A stretch of 64,000 nucleotides of DNA. Source: Paenibacillus tundrae (lineage in GTDB: Bacteria > Bacillota > Bacilli > Paenibacillales > Paenibacillaceae). The notes under the pieces are model-generated. The model searched no databases. It was not told the origin of the DNA and worked only from the letters and a program-made list of their open reading frames with translations. The stretch is from NCBI RefSeq assembly GCF_036884255.1, contig NZ_CP145605.1:4836001-4900000 (forward strand), in the 5' to 3' direction. Positions 52,092 to 61,789 of the stretch are shown here, piece by piece; the first letter of the stretch is position 1; every line of letters begins with the position of its first letter. The position numbers and the translations under genes were made by a program.

Positions 52092-52994
52092 CTATTCCTT
52101 AACGCCTCCAAGCTGTAATCCATGAACAAAATACTTCTGCAAGAATGGATACACCACCAGGATTGGCAAAGCTGCTACGATTGTAATGGCTGCACGAATC
52201 GATACAGGTGTAACCATATTCCGAGCTGCGCCGAGATCTGCTCCGTTAGCAACAGCAGCACTGCTATTCGAATTCATTGACGAGGATAATAGCTTCATTA
52301 ATTCGTATTGCAGCGTGCTCAGATTCTGCTTGGATGATGCATACAAGAACGTATCAAACCACGAGTTCCATTGACCCACTGCGATGAACAAAGCCACCGT
52401 AGCAAGTACAGGCTGACATAACGGCAAGATAATCGAGATAAACGTTCTGAAATCACCGGCTCCATCAATCTTAGCGGATTCAATTAGTCCTTCCGGCAGT
52501 GTCTGAATATACGTTCGAATCACGATCATGTTAAACGCACTGATCAAACCCGGAATGATATACACTAGGAAGTTGTTGAGCAGATGCAGATCCTTGATTA
52601 GGAAGTAGGTTGGAATCAGACCTGCACTGAAGTACATCGTCAGTACAACGATAATCGTAATCGGTTTACGCAGGATATAATCTCTGCGGCTTAGAGTGTA
52701 AGCGAGCATAGAGGTCAAAAATAAGCTGAGCACCGTGCCCAGCACGGTTCTCGCAACCGAGATGCCGAAGGCTTGGAAGATGGTTCCCCCAGCAAATACG
52801 GCTCGATAGTTCTGGGCTGTCCACTCCCGCGGCCATAGATAGATGCCTCCACGGATCGTGTCATTACCTGCATTAAACGATATGGCAAGTGTGTTCAGAA
52901 ACGGATACAGGGTCACGACTGCAATAAAAATCATCAGTGCGCCGTTAAACGTATGGAAGACAATCGGCTCAAGCCGAGACTTGTTTATTCCCAT
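52092..52994 (-). CDS. LplC/YtcP-type carbohydrate ABC permease (xylan locus)
   Basis: 300 aa, six membrane segments; EAA loop LIESAKIDGAGDFRTFISII followed by LPLCQPVLATVALFIAVGQW, and the C-terminus VYPFLQKYFVHGLQLGGVKE. GAGGAGG precedes the ATG. Last gene of the importer operon, 13 nt after its partner. Same family as the gene at 37280 but clearly distinct. Confidence 0.93.
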   Translation of the reverse strand: MGINKSRLEPIVFHTFNGALMIFIAVVTLYPFLNTLAISFNAGNDTIRGGIYLWPREWTAQNYRAVFAGGTIFQAFGISVARTVLGTVLSLFLTSMLAYTLSRRDYILRKPITIIVVLTMYFSAGLIPTYFLIKDLHLLNNFLVYIIPGLISAFNMIVIRTYIQTLPEGLIESAKIDGAGDFRTFISIILPLCQPVLATVALFIAVGQWNSWFDTFLYASSKQNLSTLQYELMKLLSSSMNSNSSAAVANGADLGAARNMVTPVSIRAAITIVAALPILVVYPFLQKYFVHGLQLGGVKE

Positions 52995-53007
52995 CGATAT
53001 GTCCTCC

Positions 53008-53973
53008 TCATATTAATCGGTCCTCACCGAAGCGTTTGGAAAGCGAGTTAGCTGCAAAGATCAGTGTGATACTGACAATGGTTTTGAATATACCTGCAGC
53101 GGTTGCGAGTGAATAGTTGCCGATCTGCAGGCCGTATTTCAGAACGAAGATATCTATGGTCTGGGACCAGTCCACAACGACCCCATTACCCAGTAAGTAC
53201 TGTACTTCGAAGCCTGCTTCCAGAATCCATCCCATGTTCATGATCAGTAAGATAATGACGATGGACTTGATTCCAGGCAGTGTGACATACAGCATTTTAT
53301 GATAGCGATTCGCTCCATCGATCTCAGCCGCCTCATAGAGCGAAGGGTCAATGGAAGTAATGGCTGCCAGATAAATAATGGCGTTCCAGCCAACCTCTTT
53401 CCACACATGGGAAGCGCCGACAATGCCCCAGAAGTATTCCGGTACACTAAGCCACATAATCGGTTCGTCAATAAATCCCAGCTTCATCAACACAACATTG
53501 ACAATCCCGCCGTCTACGGATAACGAACTCGCTACAATGCCCGTAACGATGATCCAGGATAGAAAATGGGGCAGATACGAGATCGTTTGAATTGTCCGTT
53601 TGTAGAGCTTGTTTTTGATCTCATTGAGTAGCACCGCAAATAAAATAGCTGTCACAAATCCAAGAATCATATTGATTAAGCTCATTGCGATGGTATTGCG
53701 AAGTACGTTCAGAAACGCGTCGTCCGTAAGCAGAAACTTGAAGTGCTTAAGTCCGACCCACTCCTGCTGCGCGAAGCTCTTCGCTGGACTGTAATTCTGG
53801 AAAGCCATGACCCAGCCCCAGATCGGATAGTACGAAAATACTAGAATATACGCGACGATCGGCAAAGACATAAACATGAGCTGCTTCTGGCTACGCAAAC
53901 GCTTGAACATAGACGTCTTGGCAGCAACGGTTGGAGCTGATTGATTCTGTATGGCTCTAGGCGTGTTCGCCAT
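53008..53973 (-). CDS. LplB/YteP-type carbohydrate ABC permease (xylan locus)
   Basis: 321 aa, six membrane segments; EAA loop YEAAEIDGANRYHKMLYVTL; N-terminal YILVFSYYPIWGWVMAFQNY and WVGLKHFKFLL fit LplB. AGGAGG precedes the ATG. Separated from the binding-protein gene by 118 nt containing a strong hairpin, which would let the binding protein be made in excess. Confidence 0.93.
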   Translation of the reverse strand: MANTPRAIQNQSAPTVAAKTSMFKRLRSQKQLMFMSLPIVAYILVFSYYPIWGWVMAFQNYSPAKSFAQQEWVGLKHFKFLLTDDAFLNVLRNTIAMSLINMILGFVTAILFAVLLNEIKNKLYKRTIQTISYLPHFLSWIIVTGIVASSLSVDGGIVNVVLMKLGFIDEPIMWLSVPEYFWGIVGASHVWKEVGWNAIIYLAAITSIDPSLYEAAEIDGANRYHKMLYVTLPGIKSIVIILLIMNMGWILEAGFEVQYLLGNGVVVDWSQTIDIFVLKYGLQIGNYSLATAAGIFKTIVSITLIFAANSLSKRFGEDRLI

Positions 53974-54016
53974 CCTTCACTCCTCCTATTAGGCTACAGC
54001 GATTAGCAAGAGAACC

Positions 54017-54070
54017 CGGAAGGTACGTAATGCGTAATGCATGCTCCTGCATGCCATTCACACCTTCCGG
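54017..54070 (-). other. Intercistronic hairpin in the xylan-importer mRNA
   Basis: CCGGAAGGT...ACCTTCCGG with inner GCATG/GCATG pairing; no T-run on the minus strand. Likely an RNA stabiliser or partial terminator after the binding-protein gene. Confidence 0.6.
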
Positions 54071-54091
54071 AAGACTCTGATTCACTTTTTT

Positions 54092-55753
54092 CTATTTTTC
54101 CACGGTCCAGTTCTGAATCCGCCATTGCAATTGCTCGTTAATTCGGTCTTCATAAGCCTTCACATCGATTTTCTTGTATGCATCCTCATATTCGCTCCAG
54201 ACGGAATCGAACTCATCTGCTTTGGACATGATCGCTCTAGGCAAGAATTTAAGGGAAGTATCTGTCATTTGCTTATTCGCAACGGAAGCATCTGAACCTT
54301 CCTGCAGATCTACCTGCCATGCTGGATAATACACTGGATTCTCAGGTGCAGGAGAGAAGAAATCGCTCCATGTTTTGTAACCATATGCATCCAACAACTC
54401 TTTATCCTCTGGCTTCAAGCCGTCATAGAACTCCTCTGGTTGATTCGTTGCTCCGATCGCATTGCCATCTTCAAAGGTTCCTTCCATCTTGGGTGCTGCA
54501 CCGTAGAAACCTTCCGCTTTGTTAGCCAGTCTCCAAGCTGGGTCTTCCTGCTCTGTGCGCTGCTCTGGTGTGCGATAGAATCGACCTTCTTCGTTCACCA
54601 TGTAATCCACGCCTTCTTCACCCCAGGACAGCAGCTTCTGATATTTCTCATCCATGAGCGCATCAAGGAACTTGAGGATTGCTACCGGGTCTTTGGCATC
54701 TTTACTAATACCAAATCCGTTATTCAGGTTAATGACCGGACGATCTAAATAGTGATCCTTAATACTTGTATCGTATACAAGCGGTAACCCGACATAAGTT
54801 TGACTGATTTTGCCCTGAGCTACGAGGGGGTCTTCACCCTGCTGGAAGTTCCAGTGCTGATCGAACATGCCGATAACCCGCCCGGAAGAGATTTTGGCCA
54901 AGTATTGGTCATAGTTCTGTACAAAGGCTTCCTTATCAAGCAAACCATCGTTATAAAGACTGTTCAGCTCTTTATAATAACGTTTGGAGATATCCTTATC
55001 TGCGAATACACTTGCTACGCCATTGTCATCTACGACAACACCACCATCATTCGGATGACCCGTCAGATGCTCTGGTGGGTTAAGCAACGGAAACGTTCTC
55101 CAGTCGGATGCAAGTGTAGTGAATCCGATGGTTGGCTGACCATCCTCCGTTGTAGGGTGCTTCGCAGCATAATCACGAATCAGCTTCATATATTCATCTA
55201 GCGTCTTAGGAGTTGGATATCCGGCTTCTTTCAGAACCGCCTTTTGAATCCAGAAGGCAGGACCCGAATAATAGTTACTAATGAATTCACCGGTATAAAC
55301 GCCATAGTTCGGTAACCAATAAATATGTCCGTCGCTGGAATCTTTCATTCGCTCCCAATCTTTAGCGTAATGCTTCTTCAGATTAGGTGCATGCTCCTCA
55401 ATCAGTTCTTCCAGTGGAATAACGGCACCGGCCGCAACCAATTTCGTATCTGCTGTGATCAGATCGGGGAAATCTCCACCTGCAATCATAACCCCCAATT
55501 TTTGCTGAAGATCACCCACGAGGAATTCCATGTTCAGCTTAACGCCAAGCTCTTCTTCGATTTGTTTGTATATCCGATTATCCTGAGCCGGCGCCTGGTT
55601 AGGCGTACCAATAAAAGCCGAGATGTTCAGTACTTCCTTGCCGTCCACCGTTGTTGTTTTGGCTTCCTCACCACTGCAACCTACCAGCGCTAGGCTGATT
55701 GCCAGAACGAGTGAAACGGATCCCCATAATTTTTTCCTCTTCAAGACCCCCAT
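54092..55753 (-). CDS. LplA-type oligosaccharide-binding lipoprotein (xylan locus)
   Basis: 553 aa. Lipoprotein signal KLWGSVSLVLAISLALVGC. LplA family features: KQIEEELGVKLNMEFLVG, KLGVMIAGGDFPDLITAD, HAPNLKKHYAKDWERMKDSS, and TEDGQPTIGFTTLASDWRTF. AAGGAGGGG lies 6 nt before the ATG. Next to a GH10 xylanase, so the likely ligand is a xylo- or aldouronic oligomer (inference from known Paenibacillus clusters). A cre-like box overlaps the promoter. Confidence 0.92.
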   Translation of the reverse strand: MGVLKRKKLWGSVSLVLAISLALVGCSGEEAKTTTVDGKEVLNISAFIGTPNQAPAQDNRIYKQIEEELGVKLNMEFLVGDLQQKLGVMIAGGDFPDLITADTKLVAAGAVIPLEELIEEHAPNLKKHYAKDWERMKDSSDGHIYWLPNYGVYTGEFISNYYSGPAFWIQKAVLKEAGYPTPKTLDEYMKLIRDYAAKHPTTEDGQPTIGFTTLASDWRTFPLLNPPEHLTGHPNDGGVVVDDNGVASVFADKDISKRYYKELNSLYNDGLLDKEAFVQNYDQYLAKISSGRVIGMFDQHWNFQQGEDPLVAQGKISQTYVGLPLVYDTSIKDHYLDRPVINLNNGFGISKDAKDPVAILKFLDALMDEKYQKLLSWGEEGVDYMVNEEGRFYRTPEQRTEQEDPAWRLANKAEGFYGAAPKMEGTFEDGNAIGATNQPEEFYDGLKPEDKELLDAYGYKTWSDFFSPAPENPVYYPAWQVDLQEGSDASVANKQMTDTSLKFLPRAIMSKADEFDSVWSEYEDAYKKIDVKAYEDRINEQLQWRIQNWTVEK

Positions 55754-55805
55754 GTATTGCCCCTCCTTGGAAGTTGGATTGCTTACAGGTCTTATTATGA
55801 TGAAA

Positions 55806-55819
55806 TGTATGCGTTTCCA
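55806..55819. promoter_or_regulatory. cre-like site over the xylan-importer promoter
   Basis: Minus strand TGGAAACGCATACA, 12 of 14 consensus positions. It overlaps a candidate promoter (TTGGAA, 17-nt spacer, TAATAA) for the binding-protein gene, implying CcpA repression. Confidence 0.5.
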
Positions 55820-55885
55820 AAATAGTTAAATTTAAGGTCCTTCCCCCCTTAATTTCAGATGTTCATGATGTACAAGTCATCATTA

Positions 55886-57445
55886 TTACTCTCTAAGCGT
55901 AGATTGCAGCCTATATTCTGCTGGTTTCATACCCACCCTTTTCTCAAATTGTTTCAGAAAATGTTGATAGCTTCGATAACCTACTTGTTCCGCAATAATA
56001 TACAAGGCCTGGTCGGTCTCTCGAAGCTGTTGCTTCGCTTCCTCCATTCGCAGATCATGCACAACATCCAGCACCCCTTTGCCATATTTACGCAGAAAGG
56101 ATTGCCCCAGATGAACCGGATGAATATAGAATCGCTCCGCGAGCTCTTTAATCGTAAAGGTTTCCTTGTAGTGATTGTGGACGTATTCAGCTACCATAGC
56201 CTGGGTTCCACCCACACGTCGTTCTCGCAGCGTCCCGATCTCCGATTGGCATCTGAGGCAGAATGCTTCTAACATTCTGGCTGTCTCCTCTATATTCTGA
56301 TAACGCCGTTCATGGAGATGGAGAGCTGAGTCTTGCATCAATGTATTCGGTTCTCCGCCCAGTTCCTTGAAGAGTGAAAGTCCGCGAAACATAATCTGGG
56401 TTGCAAAAATATGAACCAGCTCTGGTGCAGCCATCTGATCTTTAAATGCATTGAACGCTCGCCAGACAGACGTCGATAATTCTGCCTCGGAACCGTTTTC
56501 GATTAGCTCCATAATGAGGTCTGCTTCCATCAACGTATCTGGATCAAACAGCAAATGCTGTTCATTCATGTCCTCTGCGTACAGAAGCCGTGTATCATCA
56601 AAAAATAAAAAGCGTCCTGCATCTGCGGCAGCACGGTAAGAGATCGTTAATTCTTGCACTTGGCTGACAGGACAGCCTACAGCTATTTGCACCCGACTTG
56701 CTGCCGCCTGCTGATCCAGAACGTTCAGGAGCCGCTCTGCAAATTGCCGTAAGTCTTGATCCGAACGGGTAGAAGCGTCGCTACAGCCACACCAGACAAT
56801 GCCATAAGGACTCCATTCGGCATCCAGCAGATACCCGCAATGCTCATCATCCATAAATTGCTGGATCGCCTGTTTGGCACTTGCGCTATCGCCTTGAATC
56901 ATCACTAGCAAGTAGGCCCACGTATGTGCTTTAGCAGATAACTCATGCACAACCCAATCCATCTCATCCCCAAGTTCTGCCTGATCTTGGTTCGTGACTA
57001 ACGTAAGTAAAGCTTGCTTCGTTCGCTGATTATAAGCCTGATCCAACATTAACTCGCGCGTTTCCCGGTGCACCAATTCTTCTCTCAGCCGTTGCAGCAC
57101 ATCATCCGCTTCGGACTCGATCACCGGTTTGGTCAAATAATGGGATACCCCGAGTCGTATCGCCTGTCTGGCATAATTGAAGTCACTATACCCACTCGTA
57201 ATGACAAACAATGTTGAGCGATGACCAAGTCGGCGGGCTTCTTCAATGAGTTCCAGCCCATTCATGATCGGCATTCGAATATCGGTTACGACCAAGTCAG
57301 GCTGCTCACGGGAAATTGCATCTATAGCATCCTCCCCGTTGGCACATATCCCACCAACTTCGAATCCATGCTTCTCCCAGTCGATTAACAGTTGTAGTCC
57401 CTCTATCGCAAACGGTTCATCATCCACAAGAAGAACCTTATACAT
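55886..57445 (-). CDS. YesN-type response regulator with AraC HTH (second)
   Basis: 519 aa. Receiver with phospho-acceptor D55 in LVVTDIRMPIMNG; the acidic pair DD at 8-9; long middle region; C-terminal AraC HTH (FTIKELAERFYIHPVHLGQS; QALYIIAEQVGYRSYQHFLK). ATG 57445 preferred over 57451 because AGGAGG lies 7 nt upstream. Encoded 11 nt after the kinase, so the cognate partner is probably that kinase. Regulator of the importer located directly downstream. Confidence 0.93.
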   Translation of the reverse strand: MYKVLLVDDEPFAIEGLQLLIDWEKHGFEVGGICANGEDAIDAISREQPDLVVTDIRMPIMNGLELIEEARRLGHRSTLFVITSGYSDFNYARQAIRLGVSHYLTKPVIESEADDVLQRLREELVHRETRELMLDQAYNQRTKQALLTLVTNQDQAELGDEMDWVVHELSAKAHTWAYLLVMIQGDSASAKQAIQQFMDDEHCGYLLDAEWSPYGIVWCGCSDASTRSDQDLRQFAERLLNVLDQQAAASRVQIAVGCPVSQVQELTISYRAAADAGRFLFFDDTRLLYAEDMNEQHLLFDPDTLMEADLIMELIENGSEAELSTSVWRAFNAFKDQMAAPELVHIFATQIMFRGLSLFKELGGEPNTLMQDSALHLHERRYQNIEETARMLEAFCLRCQSEIGTLRERRVGGTQAMVAEYVHNHYKETFTIKELAERFYIHPVHLGQSFLRKYGKGVLDVVHDLRMEEAKQQLRETDQALYIIAEQVGYRSYQHFLKQFEKRVGMKPAEYRLQSTLRE

Positions 57446-57456
57446 GTTCATTCCTC

Positions 57457-59229
57457 CTATCCCTTCGTGTCCATAATCGAGAATGGAATAAGAAAGCCTG
57501 CTTCCGTTCCTTCGACTAGTCCACTACGAATGTTGAATATAGCAGCTCCCTCATAAAAAAGCTCAAGCCGTCTGTAGACGTTACGTATCCCCACATGACC
57601 GTCCATCACGCGATCGGAACGTACGTCCCGCATGAGTTGATTCAGTTTCCCCTCATCCATGCCAACCCCATTGTCGATTACTCGAATATCCAAACCAGAC
57701 TTCGTCAGCCTGGCCGTTACTCGAATTAGCCGACCATTCTTCCGAGCCTGTAATCCATGCTTACAAGCATTTTCTACCAGAGGCTGAATGCTCATGCGTG
57801 GAATACGAAGTGAGTCCGCTTCAGGATCGATCTCGAAGGTATAATTGAACAGATCACCAAACCGAAATTTTTCAATCTGCAAATAGAGCGACGTGAATTG
57901 CAGCTCCTCCTGCAGGGGTACAAGGTTGTCTGATCTACTGAGTAATTGCCGCATGAGCAAGGATAAGCTTTTTATAATTTCAGTAACTTCCGTATAACCA
58001 TTTTTCGTGCTGACAACGAGTAGTGCATTCAACGTATTGAACAAAAAATGGGGATTCATCTGACTTTGAAGCATCGACAACTCCGTTCTAACCCGATCAA
58101 GTTCGAGGTCCTTTTGTCTAATTTCTAATTTGTAGACATCGTTAATGAGGGAATGAATTTTGCCAACCATCATATTAAATGTACGGATCAATCCACCAAT
58201 CTCATCACGGCCCTCTTGAATTTCAATCACATCAAAACGATCATTGCGCACTCTCTTCATATGCTTAGACAGCTTCTGAATGCGATAATGATACGAACGA
58301 AGAATAATATAAATCAGCACTGAAGGAATAATCGTGCTAATCAATGCGAGCCATAAGATCGAGTTACGTGCTTCTGCCAGCAACTGATCCAGATGAGCCG
58401 TGTTTGCGACCCCAATTAATTTCCATCCCTTTAGATAATCAAGGTTGCCTAATGTTTGCTCTAAACGATATCTGGAGTTCCCCTCATCTGTCGATGAAGA
58501 CGAACTTTGGATTGCAGCCTGCTGGGACTGATCGCTAGACACGACAACCCGATTATTCTCGTCAACCAGACGAAGCTGCAGACTATTCGTTTCACGATTC
58601 AAAATGCTGTACACTCGACTGAGCTGCAGATCGATTTTTGAATATTTGGCATAGGTTGAATACGACGTATATGTATCCATTTTGCCAATCACACTAATAC
58701 GCCTACCTGGATGGAACAACGTGGTTTCGTCATAATCCACAACTAAAATTCCACCTTTGGTTTCCTGCAAGCGCTCCATCCCCGGAACAGCTCGTTCCCC
58801 TTGCCCAATCACAGCGTAATGACTGCCCGTCTGAATGGTGTCGTTATCCGTTAAGATACGAACCTCCAGAATGTTGGCTGACATATATCGAGTCAACTTA
58901 TCACGTAGAAATCCATCATATTGATTGTAATACTCAACGGGCGAGTCATACGTCTGATCGAGCGCCTGATATAACGTATCATCGGCTGCAATAATCCGGC
59001 TCAAGGCTACACTCTCATCAATCATGCCCAGTAGTTCTCCTGCCGCCCGCTCAATGGATTTGCGTAAGTTTTCTTCTTCCCGTATTTTGATATCTGAAGA
59101 GGTTCGCTGATAGAAGAATACATTAATGATCATGACCGGCAGAAGAATGCTGAAGATATAGATCAGCAGTAGCTTCGATCGAAGAGGAATATCATTGACC
59201 TTGTGAAACATCCATCTATTTCTTCGCAC
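57457..59229 (-). CDS. YesM-type sensor histidine kinase
   Basis: 590 aa. Two membrane segments (LLLIYIFSILLPVMIINVFF; ILWLALISTIIPSVLIYIIL) flank an extracellular sensor of about 240 residues; HAMP; then LSMLQSQMNPHFLFNTLNAL with the phospho-His and an HATPase (VENACKHGLQ, DNGVGM). GTG 59229 begins 4 nt after the upstream regulator's stop and has AAGGG 7 nt upstream. Lies between two response regulator genes, so it may feed both. Confidence 0.9.
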   Translation of the reverse strand: MRRNRWMFHKVNDIPLRSKLLLIYIFSILLPVMIINVFFYQRTSSDIKIREEENLRKSIERAAGELLGMIDESVALSRIIAADDTLYQALDQTYDSPVEYYNQYDGFLRDKLTRYMSANILEVRILTDNDTIQTGSHYAVIGQGERAVPGMERLQETKGGILVVDYDETTLFHPGRRISVIGKMDTYTSYSTYAKYSKIDLQLSRVYSILNRETNSLQLRLVDENNRVVVSSDQSQQAAIQSSSSSTDEGNSRYRLEQTLGNLDYLKGWKLIGVANTAHLDQLLAEARNSILWLALISTIIPSVLIYIILRSYHYRIQKLSKHMKRVRNDRFDVIEIQEGRDEIGGLIRTFNMMVGKIHSLINDVYKLEIRQKDLELDRVRTELSMLQSQMNPHFLFNTLNALLVVSTKNGYTEVTEIIKSLSLLMRQLLSRSDNLVPLQEELQFTSLYLQIEKFRFGDLFNYTFEIDPEADSLRIPRMSIQPLVENACKHGLQARKNGRLIRVTARLTKSGLDIRVIDNGVGMDEGKLNQLMRDVRSDRVMDGHVGIRNVYRRLELFYEGAAIFNIRSGLVEGTEAGFLIPFSIMDTKG

Positions 59230-59233
59230 GTAA

Positions 59234-60346
59234 TCACCCTTGACTTTTGTTTTTGTAGACAGATGGGAGTTCTCCTGTAAGCGCTTTAAATTTATCTGTA
59301 AAATACTCTGCATCGTGATAGCCAAGCTTGGATGCAATATCCGAAATTTTCATATGGGTTCGGCGGAGCAATTTACGCGCTTCCTCAATCCGAAGCCTAT
59401 GAATATATTCGCTGAAGCTGACGCCGACCTCCTGCTTAAACTGCTGACCAAGATAAGCCGAATTCACATGGATTTGCTGGGCAATATCCTGTAGCTTTAT
59501 TTTCGTGCAATAGTGCTCATTTAAATATTCGATCGCTTCGGCTACCGGACTTCTCATGGTGGACTTCTGGGGTAAAGACTGAGATAGACGTTCTGATAAT
59601 TGAATGCATAGCCCTTTTAATTTTCCAGATGTCCAGCTCTCCGCTTCATGCCATGCTCTCTCCTGAAGCAACAGCATACAGTCTTTCTTTTCACTGAACT
59701 TACGTAGCAACTCACCGTGCATATATCGAATGACACTTTGAGCCTGGCTGAGAGACATTTCCGATCTCACGATCAAGCATAGTATCTTGTCGACTACAGC
59801 TTGGATTTCACCAACGTCGCCTGCCTCAATGGCCACCAACAGTTGTCTCGACAACGAAAGCATCCCTTCATGATCGTAATGCTCTGGCGTGTCTAGTCCT
59901 ATGGATCTGTGGGTCGCCATTTCACTCCCGGGATCAACGGTTCCAGTGTACTTTTTCTCGTCTCTACGCTGGTTTAATGGTGGGATGAGTTCCAGCAATA
60001 TCTGATGAATCTCTTCGGTGACCAGCGGTTTGAGTACATACTCGTCAACTTGGTACTGGATCGCCTGCTTGGCATAACCAAATTCGGAATACCCTGTGGC
60101 AATAACAATCTTGGCATTATTTTTCAATTCCTCACGCATCGTTCGAATTAATCCGAGACCGTCCAGTACAGGCATTTGAATATCGGTTACCACCAGATCA
60201 GGTTCAATCGCACCGATTAAGGAAAGCGCCTCTTCGCCGTCCGTCGCCGTACCACATAATTCGTAGCCACAAGCTTGCCAGTCAATCATTGTTCTCCAGC
60301 CTTCCAGTGTATACGGCTCATCATCTGCCACTATGACTTTGTGCAT
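59234..60346 (-). CDS. YesN-type response regulator with AraC HTH (first)
   Basis: 370 aa. Receiver domain with D55 in LVVTDIQMPVLDG and conserved K of YVLKPLVTEEI; C-terminal AraC HTH (IKLQDIAQQIHVNSAYLGQQ; HMKISDIASKLGYHDAEYFT). ATG 60346 with GGAAGGTGG upstream; the longer frame to 60460 lacks a site. Shorter linker than the second regulator. Likely controls the xylanase and/or importer. Confidence 0.92.
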   Translation of the reverse strand: MHKVIVADDEPYTLEGWRTMIDWQACGYELCGTATDGEEALSLIGAIEPDLVVTDIQMPVLDGLGLIRTMREELKNNAKIVIATGYSEFGYAKQAIQYQVDEYVLKPLVTEEIHQILLELIPPLNQRRDEKKYTGTVDPGSEMATHRSIGLDTPEHYDHEGMLSLSRQLLVAIEAGDVGEIQAVVDKILCLIVRSEMSLSQAQSVIRYMHGELLRKFSEKKDCMLLLQERAWHEAESWTSGKLKGLCIQLSERLSQSLPQKSTMRSPVAEAIEYLNEHYCTKIKLQDIAQQIHVNSAYLGQQFKQEVGVSFSEYIHRLRIEEARKLLRRTHMKISDIASKLGYHDAEYFTDKFKALTGELPSVYKNKSQG

Positions 60347-60435
60347 GAACCCACCTTCCATTTCCATTTTTGTATCCAGTATGGCATTATGCGGCCCATG
60401 CGACAATAGAAATTTTTCTACAGGAATCGTGAAAA

Positions 60436-60478
60436 GCCTTACCTCCGCGACCTTAGACAAGGTTTGGATGAGTAAGGC
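60436..60478 (-). other. Hairpin between xylanase and regulator genes
   Basis: Minus strand GCCTTAC...GTAAGGC with nested ACCTT/AAGGT, followed by TTTTC: terminator or attenuator that may set the xylanase:regulator ratio. Confidence 0.55.
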
Positions 60479-60542
60479 TCTCCGTTATTCAGAATACCTC
60501 AAACACAGCTATTGGAACCCTCGTTATGCGAAACTCACCGAT

Positions 60543-61574
60543 TTAAGAAATCCCCTTGCTTGTAGGTACACTTCCTTTTGCCGCGTTTAACAGGCGCGAG
60601 AACGATTCTTTGGGCTGTCGCTGTTGATCAAATACGAAAGGCCAGTTCTTACGTCCACGCACAGGGAAGTTGTCTAACCACGTGTAGTGATCCGATGTTC
60701 CCCAGAACGTGACCGAAGTAATCGAAGCTTGATACTCCAGGAAGAGACGGAAGATCTCTTCATAGCGTTGCTCCTGTAGCTCCATCATCTCAGCGGTTGG
60801 TTCGATCAGATCGGTTCTTCGATCTTCATGACGGAATACAGACAGATCCAGTTCTGTAATGTGAAGTTGCACATTCAGTGAAGCATAACGTTCGATTGCC
60901 ATGCGAATATCCTCAATAGATGGGCCATGAATATTCCAGTGACCCTGCATACCAATCCCATGAATAGGTGCTCCCTTTTCCAATAAACCTTTGACCAGTT
61001 CGTAAATTTTCTCCCGCTTGACCGGATCAGTCTCGTTATAATCGTTATAGAATAACAGTGCTTGAGGGTCAGCCGCATGAGCTAAGCGGAACGCTTCCAG
61101 CAGATAATCTTCCCCCAGAATCTGAAGCCACTTGGTGTCCCGCATCGTCAGATCCGTTTTATCTTCAATCGCTTCATTAACAACATCCCAGGCGCTGATA
61201 TGACCTTTGTAACGTCCAACCACTGTATCGATATGTGACTTCAGGCGTGACAGCAATAATTCTCTAGACGCCGTGCCACCAGCTGGATCTTGAAAAACCC
61301 AATCTGATGTCTGATTATGCCATACTAACGTATGCCCACGAACGGACATCCCGTTACGAACGGCGAAATCAACGATCTCATCGCCTGCCTCAAACGAATA
61401 CCGCTCCTCTTCCGGATGAATCTCTTCAAATTTCATCTGATTCTCTGCAGTGATGCTGTTATAATGACGGGCAATGAAATCGCCCTCTGTGCGTATAAGG
61501 CCTGTGTGAACAGCGGCACCAATTTTAAAATTGTCTCGGAATGCATAGTGTAAAGATGGAATCTCTTTCGACAT
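60543..61574 (-). CDS. Intracellular GH10 endo-1,4-beta-xylanase
   Basis: 343 aa. GH10 catalytic acid/base E134 in SAWDVVNEA and nucleophile E241 in LHITELDLSVF; other conserved pieces GHTLVWHNQTSDWVF and TSVTFWGTSDHYTW. There is no signal peptide or carbohydrate-binding module, so the enzyme is cytosolic and cuts imported xylo-oligomers, as in the XynA2-type enzymes of Paenibacillus aldouronate clusters. GGGGGAGG lies 8 nt before the ATG. Upstream lies a cre-like box. The expected alpha-glucuronidase gene is not in this window. Confidence 0.95.
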   Translation of the reverse strand: MSKEIPSLHYAFRDNFKIGAAVHTGLIRTEGDFIARHYNSITAENQMKFEEIHPEEERYSFEAGDEIVDFAVRNGMSVRGHTLVWHNQTSDWVFQDPAGGTASRELLLSRLKSHIDTVVGRYKGHISAWDVVNEAIEDKTDLTMRDTKWLQILGEDYLLEAFRLAHAADPQALLFYNDYNETDPVKREKIYELVKGLLEKGAPIHGIGMQGHWNIHGPSIEDIRMAIERYASLNVQLHITELDLSVFRHEDRRTDLIEPTAEMMELQEQRYEEIFRLFLEYQASITSVTFWGTSDHYTWLDNFPVRGRKNWPFVFDQQRQPKESFSRLLNAAKGSVPTSKGIS

Positions 61575-61619
61575 GTTTCATTCCTCCCCCGCAGGTTTTA
61601 ACTTCATCATATCTGTTTA

Positions 61620-61633
61620 TGAATGCGCTTACT
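61620..61633. promoter_or_regulatory. cre-like site upstream of GH10 xylanase
   Basis: Plus strand TGAATGCGCTTACT, 12 of 14 consensus positions and near-palindromic, 46 nt ahead of the ATG. A candidate promoter (TTGTTC, 16-nt spacer, TAAACA) overlaps it. Confidence 0.5.
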
Positions 61634-61789
61634 ATGAACAAATTAAACTTCTTACCCCCACAGATTGAACCAAACGCCTGTTCATACAAAAATACGCCTC
61701 TCCTCATTCGTCGCTACAGACGACAGTGGATGCGGAAGGCGCTTAACTCATTTAACTCGCTTGATTTATTTGATTCGCTTCCTGGTGAC

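Noticed and set aside
59275..59288. cre-like TGTAAGCGCTTTAA near the end of a response regulator gene
   Set aside because: Lies inside coding sequence and is explained by the codons; no promoter seen next to it.
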